Shown: positions 12,617 through 26,600 of the stretch, piece after piece
How positions within the stretch are numbered: position 1 is the first letter of the stretch
How the letters are laid out: each line of letters starts with the position of its first letter
Source: Antedon mediterranea
Taxonomy: Eukaryota; Echinodermata; Crinoidea; Comatulida; Antedonidae
Direction of reading: 5' to 3'
DNA: 64,000 nt
Assembly: GCF_964355755.1 (NCBI RefSeq)
Contig: NC_092679.1
Span: 13,752,932 to 13,816,931, forward strand
Notes under the pieces: generated by a model
What the model was told of the DNA's origin: nothing
Seen by the model: only the letters and a program-made list of their open reading frames with translations
The model's database searches: none
Program-made: the position numbers and the translations under genes

Positions 12617-13851
12617 GTTAAGCTTCTAAGTTTATTCAGAGTATACATATTTAACAATACATAATATTTATTTCTACTGATCCTGTACAAGCAATGCTAA
12701 AAACTACTAAAGCTTAATAATAAACTACATTTTGGCCTCTTGGGGGCTACCACTCATATGACATCGCTGTATGAAAGGTGTTGTCACAGGAGCCAGTAAA
12801 TCAAATGGTTGTTATTAAGTATATCGGTAAGGATGTAAGTGACATCCGTTAGGTAAGTTGTGGAATTTGGGGGCAAAATAATTCCCCAGAATTATACCAG
12901 CCAAATTAGCGAATAACATGAGTAACATATGAGTAGCGCCTGTGTTGAGTTAGGTGTTGGATGATGCCGGGGGATGGCTGGGTGCGAAAGATTGAAAAGT
13001 TTGTACAACTATCAAACGGCTAATTTAACAATGAAGTGTGCTAGTATGCATCTTAGTAAACAACTGAAAACACACTGAATTCCCATTGGTTGCCAATTAG
13101 AAATTAGCCTATCCTACATTTTTGTGGTTCCACTATTAGATATACCCGTTGGTCTATAGAAATACATTGTCAATTACTGTGGTTGGAACTTTGATAAAGT
13201 GTCTCCCTTGACTAACATTCCGTTTTAATTACCTGTAAAAACAATATACCATTCATCCTAACACTTCTATTACTCTGAAATCTACCCACATTTATATACC
13301 ACATCCTTAGTTAAAAGAAAGTACTTGTGTTGTGTATAAACTATAATTTATTACTTTAAATTTCCTTATAAATTTTGATTACTATTACTTTATACGAAAG
13401 CTATACACCACCAAATATATAAATATGCAGACATGATCTAGCCCAGTTAAGGTTTTAGTTGATTATCGTTGATTTAATTGTATTTTGCAGGTTACGGTTC
13501 AAGTAATTTAATTGAAGAATTTGTAAACAAAATGGCGGCGGCCAGCTCACTTTACTGCAGACTAAGTTCATTTTTCTGTGTATTTTATGCAAGTAGGCCT
13601 AGTACATTTTCATTAAAAATAAAAGATTTTGAAATAATATTTTAGAATAGAATAGTACATGGTAGGCCTATTGAATTATAAACAAAACGAAAATAATAAA
13701 CATTTGTGTTAATTTGAATCAATTTTGTACCTCTGTAAATTTATGTTTAATTTTGATCAATAAAAAAATCATGTGATTTCTTAAATATTTTTTTCTATTT
13801 TGTTTCTGTTTTTTGAGGAAAACCAACTTAAATCGACATTTTGATGTAACC

Positions 13852-14042
13852 AGATTACCCAACATAGTTGGGTGCTACTTTGCTGCCACCAAAAACTGGT
13901 TAAAAAAAATTCATCAAAAGTTTGGTATTGTAACCCGAAATACCCGGGTAAGCTTTAAACTTTTCCACTTTCCCAAAGGGGGAAATCAAAGTTTATCCCA
14001 TTAATTGGTGGCAGCCTGGTGACACCCACTTTATGGGGTAAA
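13852..14042. mobile_element. Short MITE with about 35-bp terminal inverted repeats
   Basis: Left end TTACCCAACATAGTTGGGTG and the reverse complement of the right end (TTACCCCATAAAGTGGGTG) are similar, and GCTGCCACC is shared inside. Total length is about 190 bp with no coding capacity. Stretch 14043-14544 has no gene; it is the expected 3' flank or untranslated region of the minus-strand receptor gene. A minus-strand AATAAA lies near 14192. Confidence 0.6.
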
Positions 14043-14544
14043 CCAAGCATATATTTTTTACAGTGTATTGTTCAAATTTATTCAACATCCTCAGTGCGGC
14101 ACGGCGGAATAGTTCCCATACCAAATAACATTATACTGTATATAATAATTCTTACCATTTATATCAACATTTTTTGTACTTCTTATTTGTACATTTATTG
14201 ATATTCTTGTTCACGATACATTTTTAATTTCAACTGTGATTATGGATATTCTACATTTTTATATTAACAATACCGCCATAACATTAATTTTCCCTTTCCA
14301 CTCTAGAATAATTTATAAAATGTATATACTGTCGAAAATGTTATTCAACTTAAGCCAACTTAAAATATATAATAAGATCCATACTTTCCACAAAAAAAAC
14401 CCTTTTTATAATTCACTATATTCATCAATATCTAAAAAATACCCAAAGTTATAACAAACGCAACACTTCATGTTAACAAATATTTCTGTTTAAATAGAAT
14501 AGATTAACGTATTTATATTTATATATACGATAATGTTACTGAAG

Positions 14545-14663
14545 CTAAATAATAATATTGTTTTCTTCAATCTGCGATTCGTCCGGGTCATCATCGATTT
14601 GGAGAAGCAGTACACCCCTTTCTTGGTGACAGCAGTCTGTTTTGAGTTTCTTTAAAAAATCAA
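14545..14663 (-). CDS. Receptor exon 20: acidic cytoplasmic tail and stop
   Basis: The acceptor (cattcttag) precedes 14663. The exon continues the frame from exon 19 (phase 1) and reads VDFLKKLKTDCCHQERG, then an acidic stretch IDDDPDESQIEENN, and ends at TAG (14545-14547). It is short, charged and lies after the last membrane helix, so it is probably cytoplasmic. If this exon is skipped, exon 19 reads on into intron sequence and stops near 14759. Confidence 0.8.
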
Positions 14664-17600
14664 CTAAGAATGAGAAAAACAGATTTAAATTTAATTAAAA
14701 GTACACACAACTTAATTTGTTAAAGCTGTTGACCAAATATGGTTTAATGTGCCAATATTTACACAGTTAGGATATAAACATTATATACGATAGATATCGT
14801 ACCTGTTACCACCAGCATGATAGACATGTTCAGCATAATTAGGATAACGGGAGTTATCTTGTGAAGTAAACCAATGACGTCATCTTCATTGAAACTCTGA
14901 TCCAAGTTTACGATCGCCCCAATGGATAGATTGACAACGATAAAGACAAGAGTCAACAATTGGAATCTCTGCTCTGACTTCTCTTTCATTGGTTCAAGGT
15001 ACAAATGCAATACAATAAATATGACAGTAAAAAATAGAGAGTAAGACAAACTTGAGGACACGTCATCTTTCAAGTTTGCAATGAGTGCCAACAGAGCCTT
15101 GTTGTACAGCTCAAATGATTCCCAAAACCAAAATGTGTGCTTGTATTGTCCACAAAAGAACCTTACTCCAATCATCCACCCTTTACTCTGATTTTTCTTC
15201 TGTTGATCACAACGTACATTTTTATAGTATAGCATAAGAACTATGACCAATGGAAAACCAATGATGTATGTTAAAGCAACGTAAACAAGTGTTTTGTTAG
15301 TTTGATACGTAGATCCACCATTTTGGTTCATATCAATGGAGTAGTCTGACGTTAGTACTGTTTCATTGACCGTCTGCTGTGACGTTAAATACACGAATTG
15401 ACCATGGCCCCACTGCTAATATATCAGCACATGTATTTGCATACGTAAGGTAAAGGAGCAACATGGATATAACAATACATCTATCACGTATGCAACTCTC
15501 AGTTACTGCTCCATGACACTTATTCCAGATGTAGCAAATGAAGTAAATGGTAGACATAGTCAACAGTATGACTAGTGGTGTAGCCATAGCAATATGAAGG
15601 GAGGAATACGCATTCCAAGAGTCGTGTAAACATCTTGGACTTAACATACTAATATATCTTATGACGTCAAAATATTGAAGTATTTGGCCAGCATACTCAA
15701 AGTTTTTAGGCCAATGAATTTCGGTTACTTCTGATAGTATACCTAAGACTTGATAAAAATTAATAGAAATTTTTAAATAGGTAACAAATGAATCTAGGCC
15801 GGTTTGTCTTCGATCCACATTTCTTTCCTGCATTCTCCATAAAAGTAAAATCATTCCAATTATTGCAAAGGCAACACTAAGAAATATAATTACAGTTACA
15901 GCAGCCTTTTGACATTTGTGACATTCGTTAAACAGCTCATAATGTCCATTAGAACATGCTGCACAAAGCCAACCTGTGTATCCTTCGACGCAAGTGTCAT
16001 TAAATTTTAGTCCAATATTACAACTTTTTTCGCCTAGTGGACAAGCATACACTTTTGGTAACGGACTTTTGTATACAGCATCTTTCAGTTGATTTGGGTT
16101 GGTAATAGGAAACATGTCGTTTTTTAATTTAGTTACAAATGTTGTGTAAGCCAATAAACAGTTGTTTTTATATTGTTCTTCGCCTACTCTACAGTCACGA
16201 TGAAAGTCCCACGACCACCAGTAACCTTTTGTTAGATTAAGATATCCTCCTTCACAGTTAATACCCTCTGAGCAGGGCAAGCATGGCCCAAATCGATCAG
16301 TTCGATGGAAATTGTCAAGGCAATAACATGCATTTAGATTGGCAATATTATTGGTTTTGGTTCCTGATGGGCAAGTCTGACAATCGGCAATGGACGCAGC
16401 TCCTGCATTATTTGAAAAACTTCCAAGAGGACATCGTTGACAGGAATCTTTGTAACCACCCTTTTCATTTACTCTTCGTTTATCTTGATAGAAACCACCT
16501 GTAACATTTATTTTTTATTTTTAAGTACCTGTCGTTGTTTTATTGTTATTATATACTTTTACTGTCATAACTAAATTAGAGAGATTATTATATTTTATAA
16601 ATATTGCATCATACCTGGTGGGCATTTTGCACATTCGGTGCTATCATACAAACGGTATGTCCCTTCCTTACACGGACTGCATTTACTCGTCGTCGAATTA
16701 CATGTCAAACCTATTTCTCTACCGATATTTCTTAACAGCTCCCCATCAATTCCTTTTATTTCGATTTCTGTACCTTCTGTAACACAAACACTAGCAAAAA
16801 CAATTAGTTTGTAATTATACACAACATGCAATTATATTTATTCAATTATATCTATTCTGTGTATAGTACTATACATATATTACCTACTTAGAGGTGAATA
16901 TCAGATTTGACATCCACGAGGGAATGATTCATTTTATTGTTTGTTAGGCATGATAGTCAGATGCTCACATCACTATGACACTTGTGAATAAATAGTTAGC
17001 TTGTCTTGACAAGTTAGTGAAACAGTGTTGTGATGTGAGATTCCGTTTTTCGGACTTTTTCTGTTGTCTTTGTCAATTTATTCGGTTTTTAGGCTATTTA
17101 GTGATTTATTTTACATTAACATTTTTTCATTTTCACACTTGTGTTAAACAGCGTATAGAGACTATCTGTATTTTGCGCTATATAAATTTCAAACCATAAA
17201 ACCAAAAACCATATTTTTCTCGAAGGACTATCTATTTCACGAAGCGAAGAATACCCTTCTTTTTCAAATTTTATATTTCACCGAAATAAAAGGTGATATT
17301 TGTTATATTATATAGCCAGATATCAGTTTCCCCTTACCTTGTACATATTAGAAAGGTAACTAAAAAATATAGATAAAATCAATTCATCAAATCTTTTATT
17401 TTAAGTGTATTTACATGTTAATTAATTTCCCGATGTTTGAAGGAATCGATTTCAGTCCACAGCAGTTGAGATATCTAAATAAAAATAACACGATTAATGC
17501 ATATTTTGTAACAAAGCATAGTACCACATTGTTAACACATTGTAATGGTGAATGATGCTGATGAGAATGATGCGACGATCATTGGTGATAAAAAGATTGA

Positions 17601-20600
17601 TAAATATACCGAGGATGATGATGACGGTTCAATCGTGGTGATATTGAAATTATCATTATCTTTTGTAAATTGTTTTTACTTATAAACTAAAAACAATAAT
17701 ATACTAATGTACATACACTGTTCCCTTTTCTATCATATGTGATAGAGCATTTTCCTCGATCTGCATTATTGGATTGTCAAATAGATATCTGAGGGAAAAT
17801 ATGAACTTTTTTGTTATTTTAATACCGTACTTAATTTGAATAATTAAACTGTGATTAAAATGTAATAGAAAAAAGTTTAACTTTAAAGTACCTATCATCG
17901 AGTATTTATTTTAAAAGAAAAGTTTTAAAAGAAAAGTATTTAAAAAAAAAATCTCACATGTATTCCAGTGTTGTGTTTTGGGTTTCCAATGTTTTATACG
18001 TAATGTTGGAAATTTTATTACCATAGAGGAATCTGCAGGTTAGAAAAACAATTATGTTGATATAAATTAAGACATTATCAATGCAATTAGTATTTAATTG
18101 TTTGTCTTTGTATTGTTAGTAAAAAAATGATTTACTTGTTTTAGTGCATGTGTGTAGTAGGCATACTGTACAATTGCATACACCATGGATAGATGGATAT
18201 GTATCGACGGTGACATCAAACGCGCTTGCCTATACTAAAGCACTGCTGCAAACAGGCTCCTTGAACTCCATGTCTCTAATCGCGGCCCTCTATAGAACGC
18301 TGCGAATCAACTTTTGACAACAAAACTTACCCATGTAGAAATCGTATGCGCAGTCTGATTGTTATTATTGGCATATCTGCGTCGAGGATTAATTTACAAC
18401 AAGATGTTGGTATGTTTGAATTTATTAAAGAGTGGAAAATAAACGAAACGAAACGAACATCCATGCATACACATATAGTATTCCACACAAACATTATAGT
18501 GACAACAATGTTGGAGCATACAATGATAGATTCATGCAAACAAAATACTATTTAAAAAATAATTCACATGCTAAAGGTGTAGGCCCGTATGCAATAACAA
18601 TTTAACACGATAGCGTAAGCCTATTTCAGTTACAGTTGGACAACGGAGAGCAAACGTAACATATGTTAGGTAATACATAACATTTGCTTACAGAAAATAA
18701 AGATTAGTTTCATTGAACGCTCCATCTTCTATAAATGTAATGTTGTTGTGTACAAGAAATCTGAAAAATATAACAATTATATTTTAGGTAGATTTTAGAG
18801 CTACACTAGCGGTACAGTGAACATAGTTTTAACATTTATACTTTTTAAATTTAAATTGTTTGAAACAAATGTAAATATGGGGAAATAACCTGCGACAAGT
18901 GAACGGAAGATGAACTTGATTCTTTACAGCTCACACGAGTCAGTGTACACTGAACCACCAGTTTCAAGTCCTTTTCCGAGAATACTTTTCTACAACCAGA
19001 ACAATAATCGAGGATTGCCTTGAACCTTTACCGATTGTATAGTTATTGTTCCGGAGCACCCGCCTTTACCGCTTTACCGAAAACGACCAAATAGTATACG
19101 AAATATCTGTATTCAAAACTTAACTCTAACATATTACACGCAGAATTAGAATATTCTGTTGACTAGAACTTGTGCCTAATTATGTTATAATAAGTATATT
19201 GGCTTGCTTTTCATGATCTGTCACGACACTAGTCTACCATTATCTTTCAATCTGGAACCAGCAACAGACTTCTCAGACTTTTGATTAGTTTTCATAACTT
19301 CTCGTTGGCCATATTTTTACCATAAGATGATCTTTTCTCAGAAACCGTCTGTTCTACATAGATCCAATATTAACGCCTGAGTGAGCGTTACATGCCCCTT
19401 TTTAGTTTCTTATACTTAATTACACAGATGAGGTTAGCAGTTTCCACTTTGTATAGAGTGTATTCTTCTTCTTGATCTTCTAGTTGTGTTTACTTTGATA
19501 CACATATCGATAGTTGGTTCTTGATAGTTTCTGTGGGATACACTTATTCACAGAAGAAAACTCTTTAAAGTAAATAGTTTTCTTCACGAAAACTATAATA
19601 GCAGATGAGAGATGCGAGATAGACTCTGTCCCATCATGATGATTGGGGATAAGTACTACTTTTCCGAGCATTGCACTTTTGTGCTAAGAATCTCATTATT
19701 TACTTTGGTGTATATTACCAAATCACTGGCCAATGTATAATTTTAACTATTGTATGATAGAAAAATGAAATACACAACCATGGTAAGGCTAAAGTGAAAT
19801 GTGAATGCTGTCTATTTTTGTTTGGTTTGTTTTGCTTCTGAATATACGAGTGTTAAAAAGTCACTATCCAATCGAGTTTGAACAACACCATGAATTTGTA
19901 CAATGGTTAGGACATCTACATATCAAGCAGAAGGTTCTCGGTTCAAATCTCGGTTATGGCGACTTTCTCATTCTCACAGATTTCCTCATCTTTATCTTTT
20001 CAAATTAATTAATTGAATTTCGGTATATCACCGGGTGGTTTAAAATACATGTTCTGTGAGGTTGTGCATAATGGTAAAATGTATTGCTGTAGTTGGCGCA
20101 TACATTACATCTGCCAGTCACCACTGCTTCATAGTTATTGTGGTAGAACGAGAATTATTTATGTTGACGCGAGAGCACCCGTATTGGCTTGACCAATACG
20201 GTAAGTGGCGGAGTATATCTGAACGTGAAACCCTCAGTTATAGAAAAGTTTATTCACGTATTAAGAACTTTGAGATTGTACATGCACAGGTGTTTGTGTC
20301 TTTATTTCACAAGGTTTTTAACAATTGTAAGTAGAAACAATAGTTTGTGCACTCATTGTGTAAGTTTAATTCAAAAATTTGTGTTACAAAATGGCCTTCC
20401 CGACATGTAGAATAGGTCTTGTTGGACACTCGTTTGTACGCCGGTTGGAATGCTATACCAGCGAACGCAAATTCTTTGCCTTACGCCTAGATGCAAGTTT
20501 GTACGATGTCAAGTATTATTCACGCGGAGGTGCAACGACATACATATTCCCTGATCTGCTTAAGGGATAGTCTACGCTGAAAGATATCGTTTACGTTCAT

Positions 20601-23600
20601 CTAGGAGAGAATGACATTGTGAAACGATCTAATAATTTTATTGTGAACAAACTCGATAATTTAATTGACTTTCTTGATTTTGGACTGGAGTGTAAACATA
20701 CTGTGGTTAGCCAGCTGTTAATGCGGCACCCCAGTCGGGTAAGCTCTAACTTCAACGACTCTGCTGTGGACATTAACCGTCGACTTCAGGCGAATTATGC
20801 CGAATATGCATGTGTAACATATTGGCGTCACAGAGGCCTGTGGAACGACTGGTCCTATATTCACTCCGATCCGATGGCGTACATCTTAACAGAAGTTCTT
20901 CAAATGGCCGATCGTCATGTATCGGTACGAACGTCGCGTCCGACAAGCTATTCTACACGAAGAAAAAAGTATAAGGCCAGTAGTTTTAATTTAAATGTAC
21001 ATACACATACAGTCGCGAAGGTATTGAAAGCGGGCGAGGCAACTGGCCCATGACACCAGGCGGCAGTCCTCTAACAACTCAAGCCGCTACCACATCCTTG
21101 ACTGTGGATAATGCCACACAGGCTCAGCCATTGGACGCGTCTATAAACTATCTCTTTGAAGGTAAGCCGTCTCGGGACGACATAACAATGACTGACTCGA
21201 TTGCTCTGGGCAGTAATGTGCCACTATAGGTTAAAAATAAAATATGGGCAAATGGATACATTGACCTCAAGACTCTGATCAATAACGATAATGATACTAC
21301 TGGGGTCTTGTTATCAATTATTGATAAACAACTCCGTGTTGAGACAGACAACAGTAAGAAAAACTTAATCACAATTACTGAAAATGGATGCGGGCAATTA
21401 CAATATACATGTCCATATTTGTGGAAGAATCGCCTGCTCAATGTTTGCCTATGCTTAAATATGTCAGCAACATACTAGAATTACATGTTTTGGGGAAGCT
21501 GAACTGGCGGACCTATGACGAAAGCTTTCGCAAAGCACAACAGGGCAGGCTTTTAAATTGGGATGTGCTTCACCCAGAGCTTATGTTAAAACTGGCTTCA
21601 TTGGGGAATGCATCTTCTTTCAGACCTAAGTCTCGTCCACAGGGGCAGCATAATTTTCGTGGCAAACAGATATGTTTTAAAGTGCCGGGAAGCAATGCCA
21701 CGACCCCACATGCCGCTTCTCACATCTGTGTACCGACTGCCGTCAACCACACCCCAGAATCCAATGCAATAAACCACGAACGACAAGTCGTCAAACCGGC
21801 ACGCGAGCAAACCCATCTACCCACGCCAGTGGTAATAAATGAGCTTTCATGGTATTTAGCAGGATAAATAAATAAATAAATAATAACAGGATTTTTATAG
21901 CGCACATACCACTCAAGAGTGCTCAAGGCGCATTCAAAAAATAAAACAAATCATACAAATGCCCCACAAATAAATGCAATTTCTTTGGAGGGTATACACA
22001 AGAATTGTTTAACGAATTATTAGTCGGTTTCTCGTTTGGATTCCGTCTCCTCTGTTTAAAGCCCCCGGTTCCGGGCATCGCCCGCAACCATCCAAGTGCC
22101 CTCGATCACCCGATACAGATAGAAGAATTTATTTCTAATGGTTTACGACTCGGTAGATTGGCTGGCCCTTTCGATTCCCCTCCGTTTGATAAATGTATCT
22201 CCTCTCCATTGGGTGTTGTTCCCAAAGCTGAATTAGGCAAATATCGCATTATTCAGGACCTTCTGTCAACTCAGGGATTCCACATGATGTTTCACATGTC
22301 TCCTACAACACAATCGACGATGTAGTTAGACTAGTATTAAAAAAATGGACCTAGGGCATTATTGTCTAAGACTGATATAGAAGACGCCTTCATGAATATC
22401 CCTATTCACCCGGATGATTACCATTTGCTGGGGTTTTCTTGGGACGGCAGGTTCTTTTATGACCGGTGTCTGCCTATGGGCGCCAGTCGCTCATGCAATA
22501 TTTTCGAATCATTTAGTAAAGCGTTAGTACAGTATGGATACTGCGTAACAAATTTAATGTAAGGGATGTATCCCATATTCTGGATGATTTTTTCTTCGTC
22601 GGCCCTAAAGACTGCCACAACTCACTGTCTCAATTTTGATATCTTTGCGACAAGATCGGGGTTCCTATAAAGGCGTCTAAGACTGTAACTCCGACTAATG
22701 TCATTACAATATACGGGATTGAGTTGGACACAGTCTTGGTGGAATGTCGCCTCCCGTTACCTAAGATTACAAAAACTGTAACAAAAATAAATGAATTTTT
22801 AAATAGAAAAAAAGTCACACTGCGCGATATGCAATCAATGGTTGGCCTGCTTAATTACGCTTGTAGTGTGGTGGTGCCGGGTAGGGCGTTTTTATGCCGT
22901 ATGATAAACCTCCTGTCATTAGCTAAACATCCATCTCATTTCATTCGCTTAACTCATGGAGTTAATGACGATTTGCGGATATGGCTAACATTCCTTGAAT
23001 CTTTTAACGGGAAAGCCCCCTTATCCTTCCAGAAAAATGGCTAAATTCTTCGACACTGCGCTTATTCTCCGATGCAGCTGCGTCTATTGGTTGCGCCGCA
23101 GTATTTTGCGACAGGTGGTTTTAAATTGACTGGGTGGGGGGGGGGGGGTTGGGTCTGACTTTGTAGGTTTTTCGATCGCTGTTTTGGAGTTATTTCCAAT
23201 TTTTATTGCCCTAGAAATATGGAGGCATGAGCACGCTAATCACCGCATTTTGTTTCGTTGTGATAATTCAGCTGTTGTGGCTCAATAAGAAATCTGCTAA
23301 AGACAAAACGCTTATGCGTCTTATTCGGCGGTTAGTTCTAATATGCCTCCAGTATAACATACAATTCCGTACAATGCATATTCCTGGAGTAGATAACGTG
23401 TGGGCGGATCTTTTATCAAGGAAAAAATTTACAGAGGCTCTGGAATCTATTCCTTCTATTAGTCCAAATCCAATTCATCTTCCGTCCTACCACATTTATA
23501 TTTAATTTATTCATATTTACAGGTGTTGTGTGTTCCTGCAAACAACATGGTACCCCTTAGCTGTGAAGCTACAACACTCATTCACTCGTCATTGGCGCCA

Positions 23601-26600
23601 GCCACTATTAAGGCGTATCAATGCAATATTCAAAAGTTGGCATCATGGTTGGGAAAACCCGTTCAGTTCCCTATAAACCCGGCTACGGTATGCAACTTTG
23701 TGGCACATTTACATGGTCTACAATATGCACCTAGAACAATTTCATTTCGTCCGTCTCTTTTATCCACAAACTAGCAGACTTACCCGATCCTTGTAATTCG
23801 TTTTTGGTTGTAAAAGTTATGCTTCGGATCGTCCGGATGTACGCTTGCCTATCACTGCAGAAATTTTGACTAAATTGTTAGTGAGTCTAGAGTCGATCGA
23901 ACCTAGTTTTTCTTATAGATTACTTTTCAGGGCCTTTTTCCTTACCGCGTTCCAAGGGTTCTTCTGGATTGGTGAATTGGCCGTAGGTAAAGAGGACGCG
24001 GATAAGAAGGTCGGGCAACGCAGTGATCTATGTCTTTCTGGTAATTCAGCTTCCTTAACTATATACCATCACAAAACCGGCGTAGGTAAGCCCCCTATCC
24101 ATATTTCATTCAATAGTGCCACGGGCGCCCGGTTCTGTCCAGTAAAATGTTTACATGATTACACCAAACATTTTCGGCATACCTCTGGTCCTTTTTTCCA
24201 ACATATGGACGGTCGGCCGATTGCGGCTCGTTTCATATACGCAAAACTAAAAGAGGCGATTTTTTTCAATGGTCTTGACCCTACATTATATAAAGGTCAT
24301 AGTTTTCATATTGGCGCCGCAACTTATGCTGCTTCCCTGGGTTTAGCGGAGAACACTATAAAAACAACAATTTGGTCGATGGAATTCTAAGGCCGTACAA
24401 AATCCAATCATTTTCCATATAGAAATGCTTTCGTATTTCGGATTGTTCGAGCTTGGCCTCGCGAGACATGTTTGTTTCTGTTGGTCATATCTGTCAAGCC
24501 TAGCTCCAGATATTTTCCGATATTTGTTTGTCTGGGTGGTAACCCTCTTTGTTTGTCGGGTTTGTGGCATGTTCACCCAGCAAACTTGTATTTTAATTAG
24601 TTTTAGTTTAGTAAGTCAAGTTAATCTTTGGATTCTTGATAACCAGGCATATTATATTTAACATTCAATATATATTTATGTGATTTTATGTAATAATCAA
24701 GGTGTTTAGTTAGTAGTAGTTATTGTCCGTACATATACGGTACACTCGATAGGGGCAGCCCATACATTATGTAGGCCTATACGTCTTAGATGGAACTAAA
24801 TTAGTTATGGGCTGCCCCATTATTATTACAACTCTAGTATTATATATGATATTATGTGTTTCGTCATTTAAATAAATATATGACAATTTCCATAACTTGG
24901 TGTTATTGTATTTTTCCGTCTGGCTTCTTGCGGCATAAAGGTATATTTTCGTAGTTACTTTTAATACTCACAGCGTTTGAAGAGATGACATATTTGCAAA
25001 GATTTTTGTTGAGATACTTTGAATATTATTTTTGCCGAGAAACAAATTTTTAACTGCAGGTATTTTACGGTCTTCTAATGAGGTTAGACTGTTCCAACTT
25101 AAATCCCTGAAATACAATATAGTTAGTTATATTATAATCATATTATATTTCAGTGAGCAATACTTAGATAATAACATTACAATTACGCCTTGGTTAGACA
25201 TTGATTTGTCATGTATACAATTACTTTTCAATAACATAATACATACTACACTTCAAGAAAGAGAGATATTACATTACTTGTTATTGCCTTGTTTTTCCAT
25301 ATGGCTTAAAGGCCGGTGCACACTAAATAATTACACACAAAGTGACAAACGTCAAATCGAGGCGAGTCGCGTGAAGCTTGAACAAGTTAGACCATCGCGA
25401 ACAAAGTGTCTCGATCCGAGTATGTTCCATTGGAAGCGAAGCGTCACGCGTCATTTTCGCTAGTTCCGGTTCAATCTGGGCGTAGAGAGAGGCCTAGGCT
25501 GGTAGGCCTAGGCCTAGAGGCATAATAAGCTAGGTAGGCCTAGCCTTGGTATTTGCAAATCTATCTCCAATATACTTGTATTTGTTAATACACACATCCA
25601 CTGAAAATGCATTTTCTTTGATTTGGGAATTTTTATATTCAAGTGCACCTTTTGTCATAAAAAGACGAGAATAGGCCTACTCGTGAATTATGGCCACAAA
25701 ATTGACGTCGCTGACACTACATCCATGTTGAACAAATTATTTTCATCTTCATCTGACTGATGACATCACACATAGCCCTACGATCCTTGTGATTTGATTG
25801 ATCAAATTGAAGCGAATTTGCAAGCGAAAACGAAAAAGTTCCAATGGAGAAACTCTAGCGAATTCACGCGCGGAGCCTTTGCTAGTTCAAAAGGTTCTAG
25901 GACACCTACCCCCTAGACAGTTACCTCCCGGATGTTTACCACCCGGACAACTACCCCCTTAGGACAACTACCCCCCGGACAACTACTCCCCGGACAACTA
26001 CTCCCTTAGGACAACTACCCCTTTAGGATAACAACCCCCCGGACAACTACCCCCGGACAACTACCCCTTAGGACAACTACCCCCTTAGGATAACTACCCC
26101 CCGGGTAACTACCCCCGGGAACCTACCCCCGGTCAACTACCCCCCGGTCAACTACCCCCCGGTCACCTACCCCCGGACAACTACCCCCTCCCTTAGGACT
26201 ATATTTATGTTCAATCTTTTACTTTTGTTTACAATAATGAATAGTAATTCGTCAAAATAACGAATTAAAAAATAGTTATTAATTCCTATTATACACTGTT
26301 GCAGAGTCAGGTTGTTGAATGGTCTGGGTGGTAGTTGTCCATCCGGGGGGTAGTTGTTCCAAAGGGATAGTTGTCTGGGTGGTAGTTGGCCAGGGGTTAG
26401 TTGTCCTACGGAGGTAGTTGTCCTAAAAGATTATTTGCCCTCAGAGTATTGTCCAGGTCCAGGAGGTAGTTGTCCTACGGGGAGTATTGTGTCAGAGGTA
26501 GTTGTCCGCGGGTTAATTACCAGGGTGGGGGGTAGGGGGAATTGTCCGGGGGTAATTGTCAGGGGTAATTGTTCCTAGGGGGTAATTGTTCGGGGGGTAG

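Larger units (their letters stand above)
20160..24830 (+). mobile_element. DIRS/Ngaro-type tyrosine-recombinase retrotransposon, degenerate
   Basis: Gene order on the plus strand is SGNH hydrolase, gag-like, reverse transcriptase with RNase H, then tyrosine recombinase. There is no aspartic protease or DDE integrase, which separates it from LTR elements. Several stops and frameshifts break every ORF. It sits in the intron between receptor exons 13 and 14, opposite in strand to the host gene. Termini are approximate: I could not confirm the split direct repeats expected of Ngaro. A 13-bp inverted repeat near 24752-24818 may belong to its 3' end. Confidence 0.85.

Noticed and set aside
18327-18555. 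Two overlapping frames of about 70 codons on opposite strands
   Set aside because: No domain or splice context; only the short NNNN-containing piece on the minus strand is of interest and is reported as a possible dead exon.
19890-19963. Functional tRNA gene
   Set aside because: B-box present but T and acceptor stems do not pair; better explained as a SINE head.
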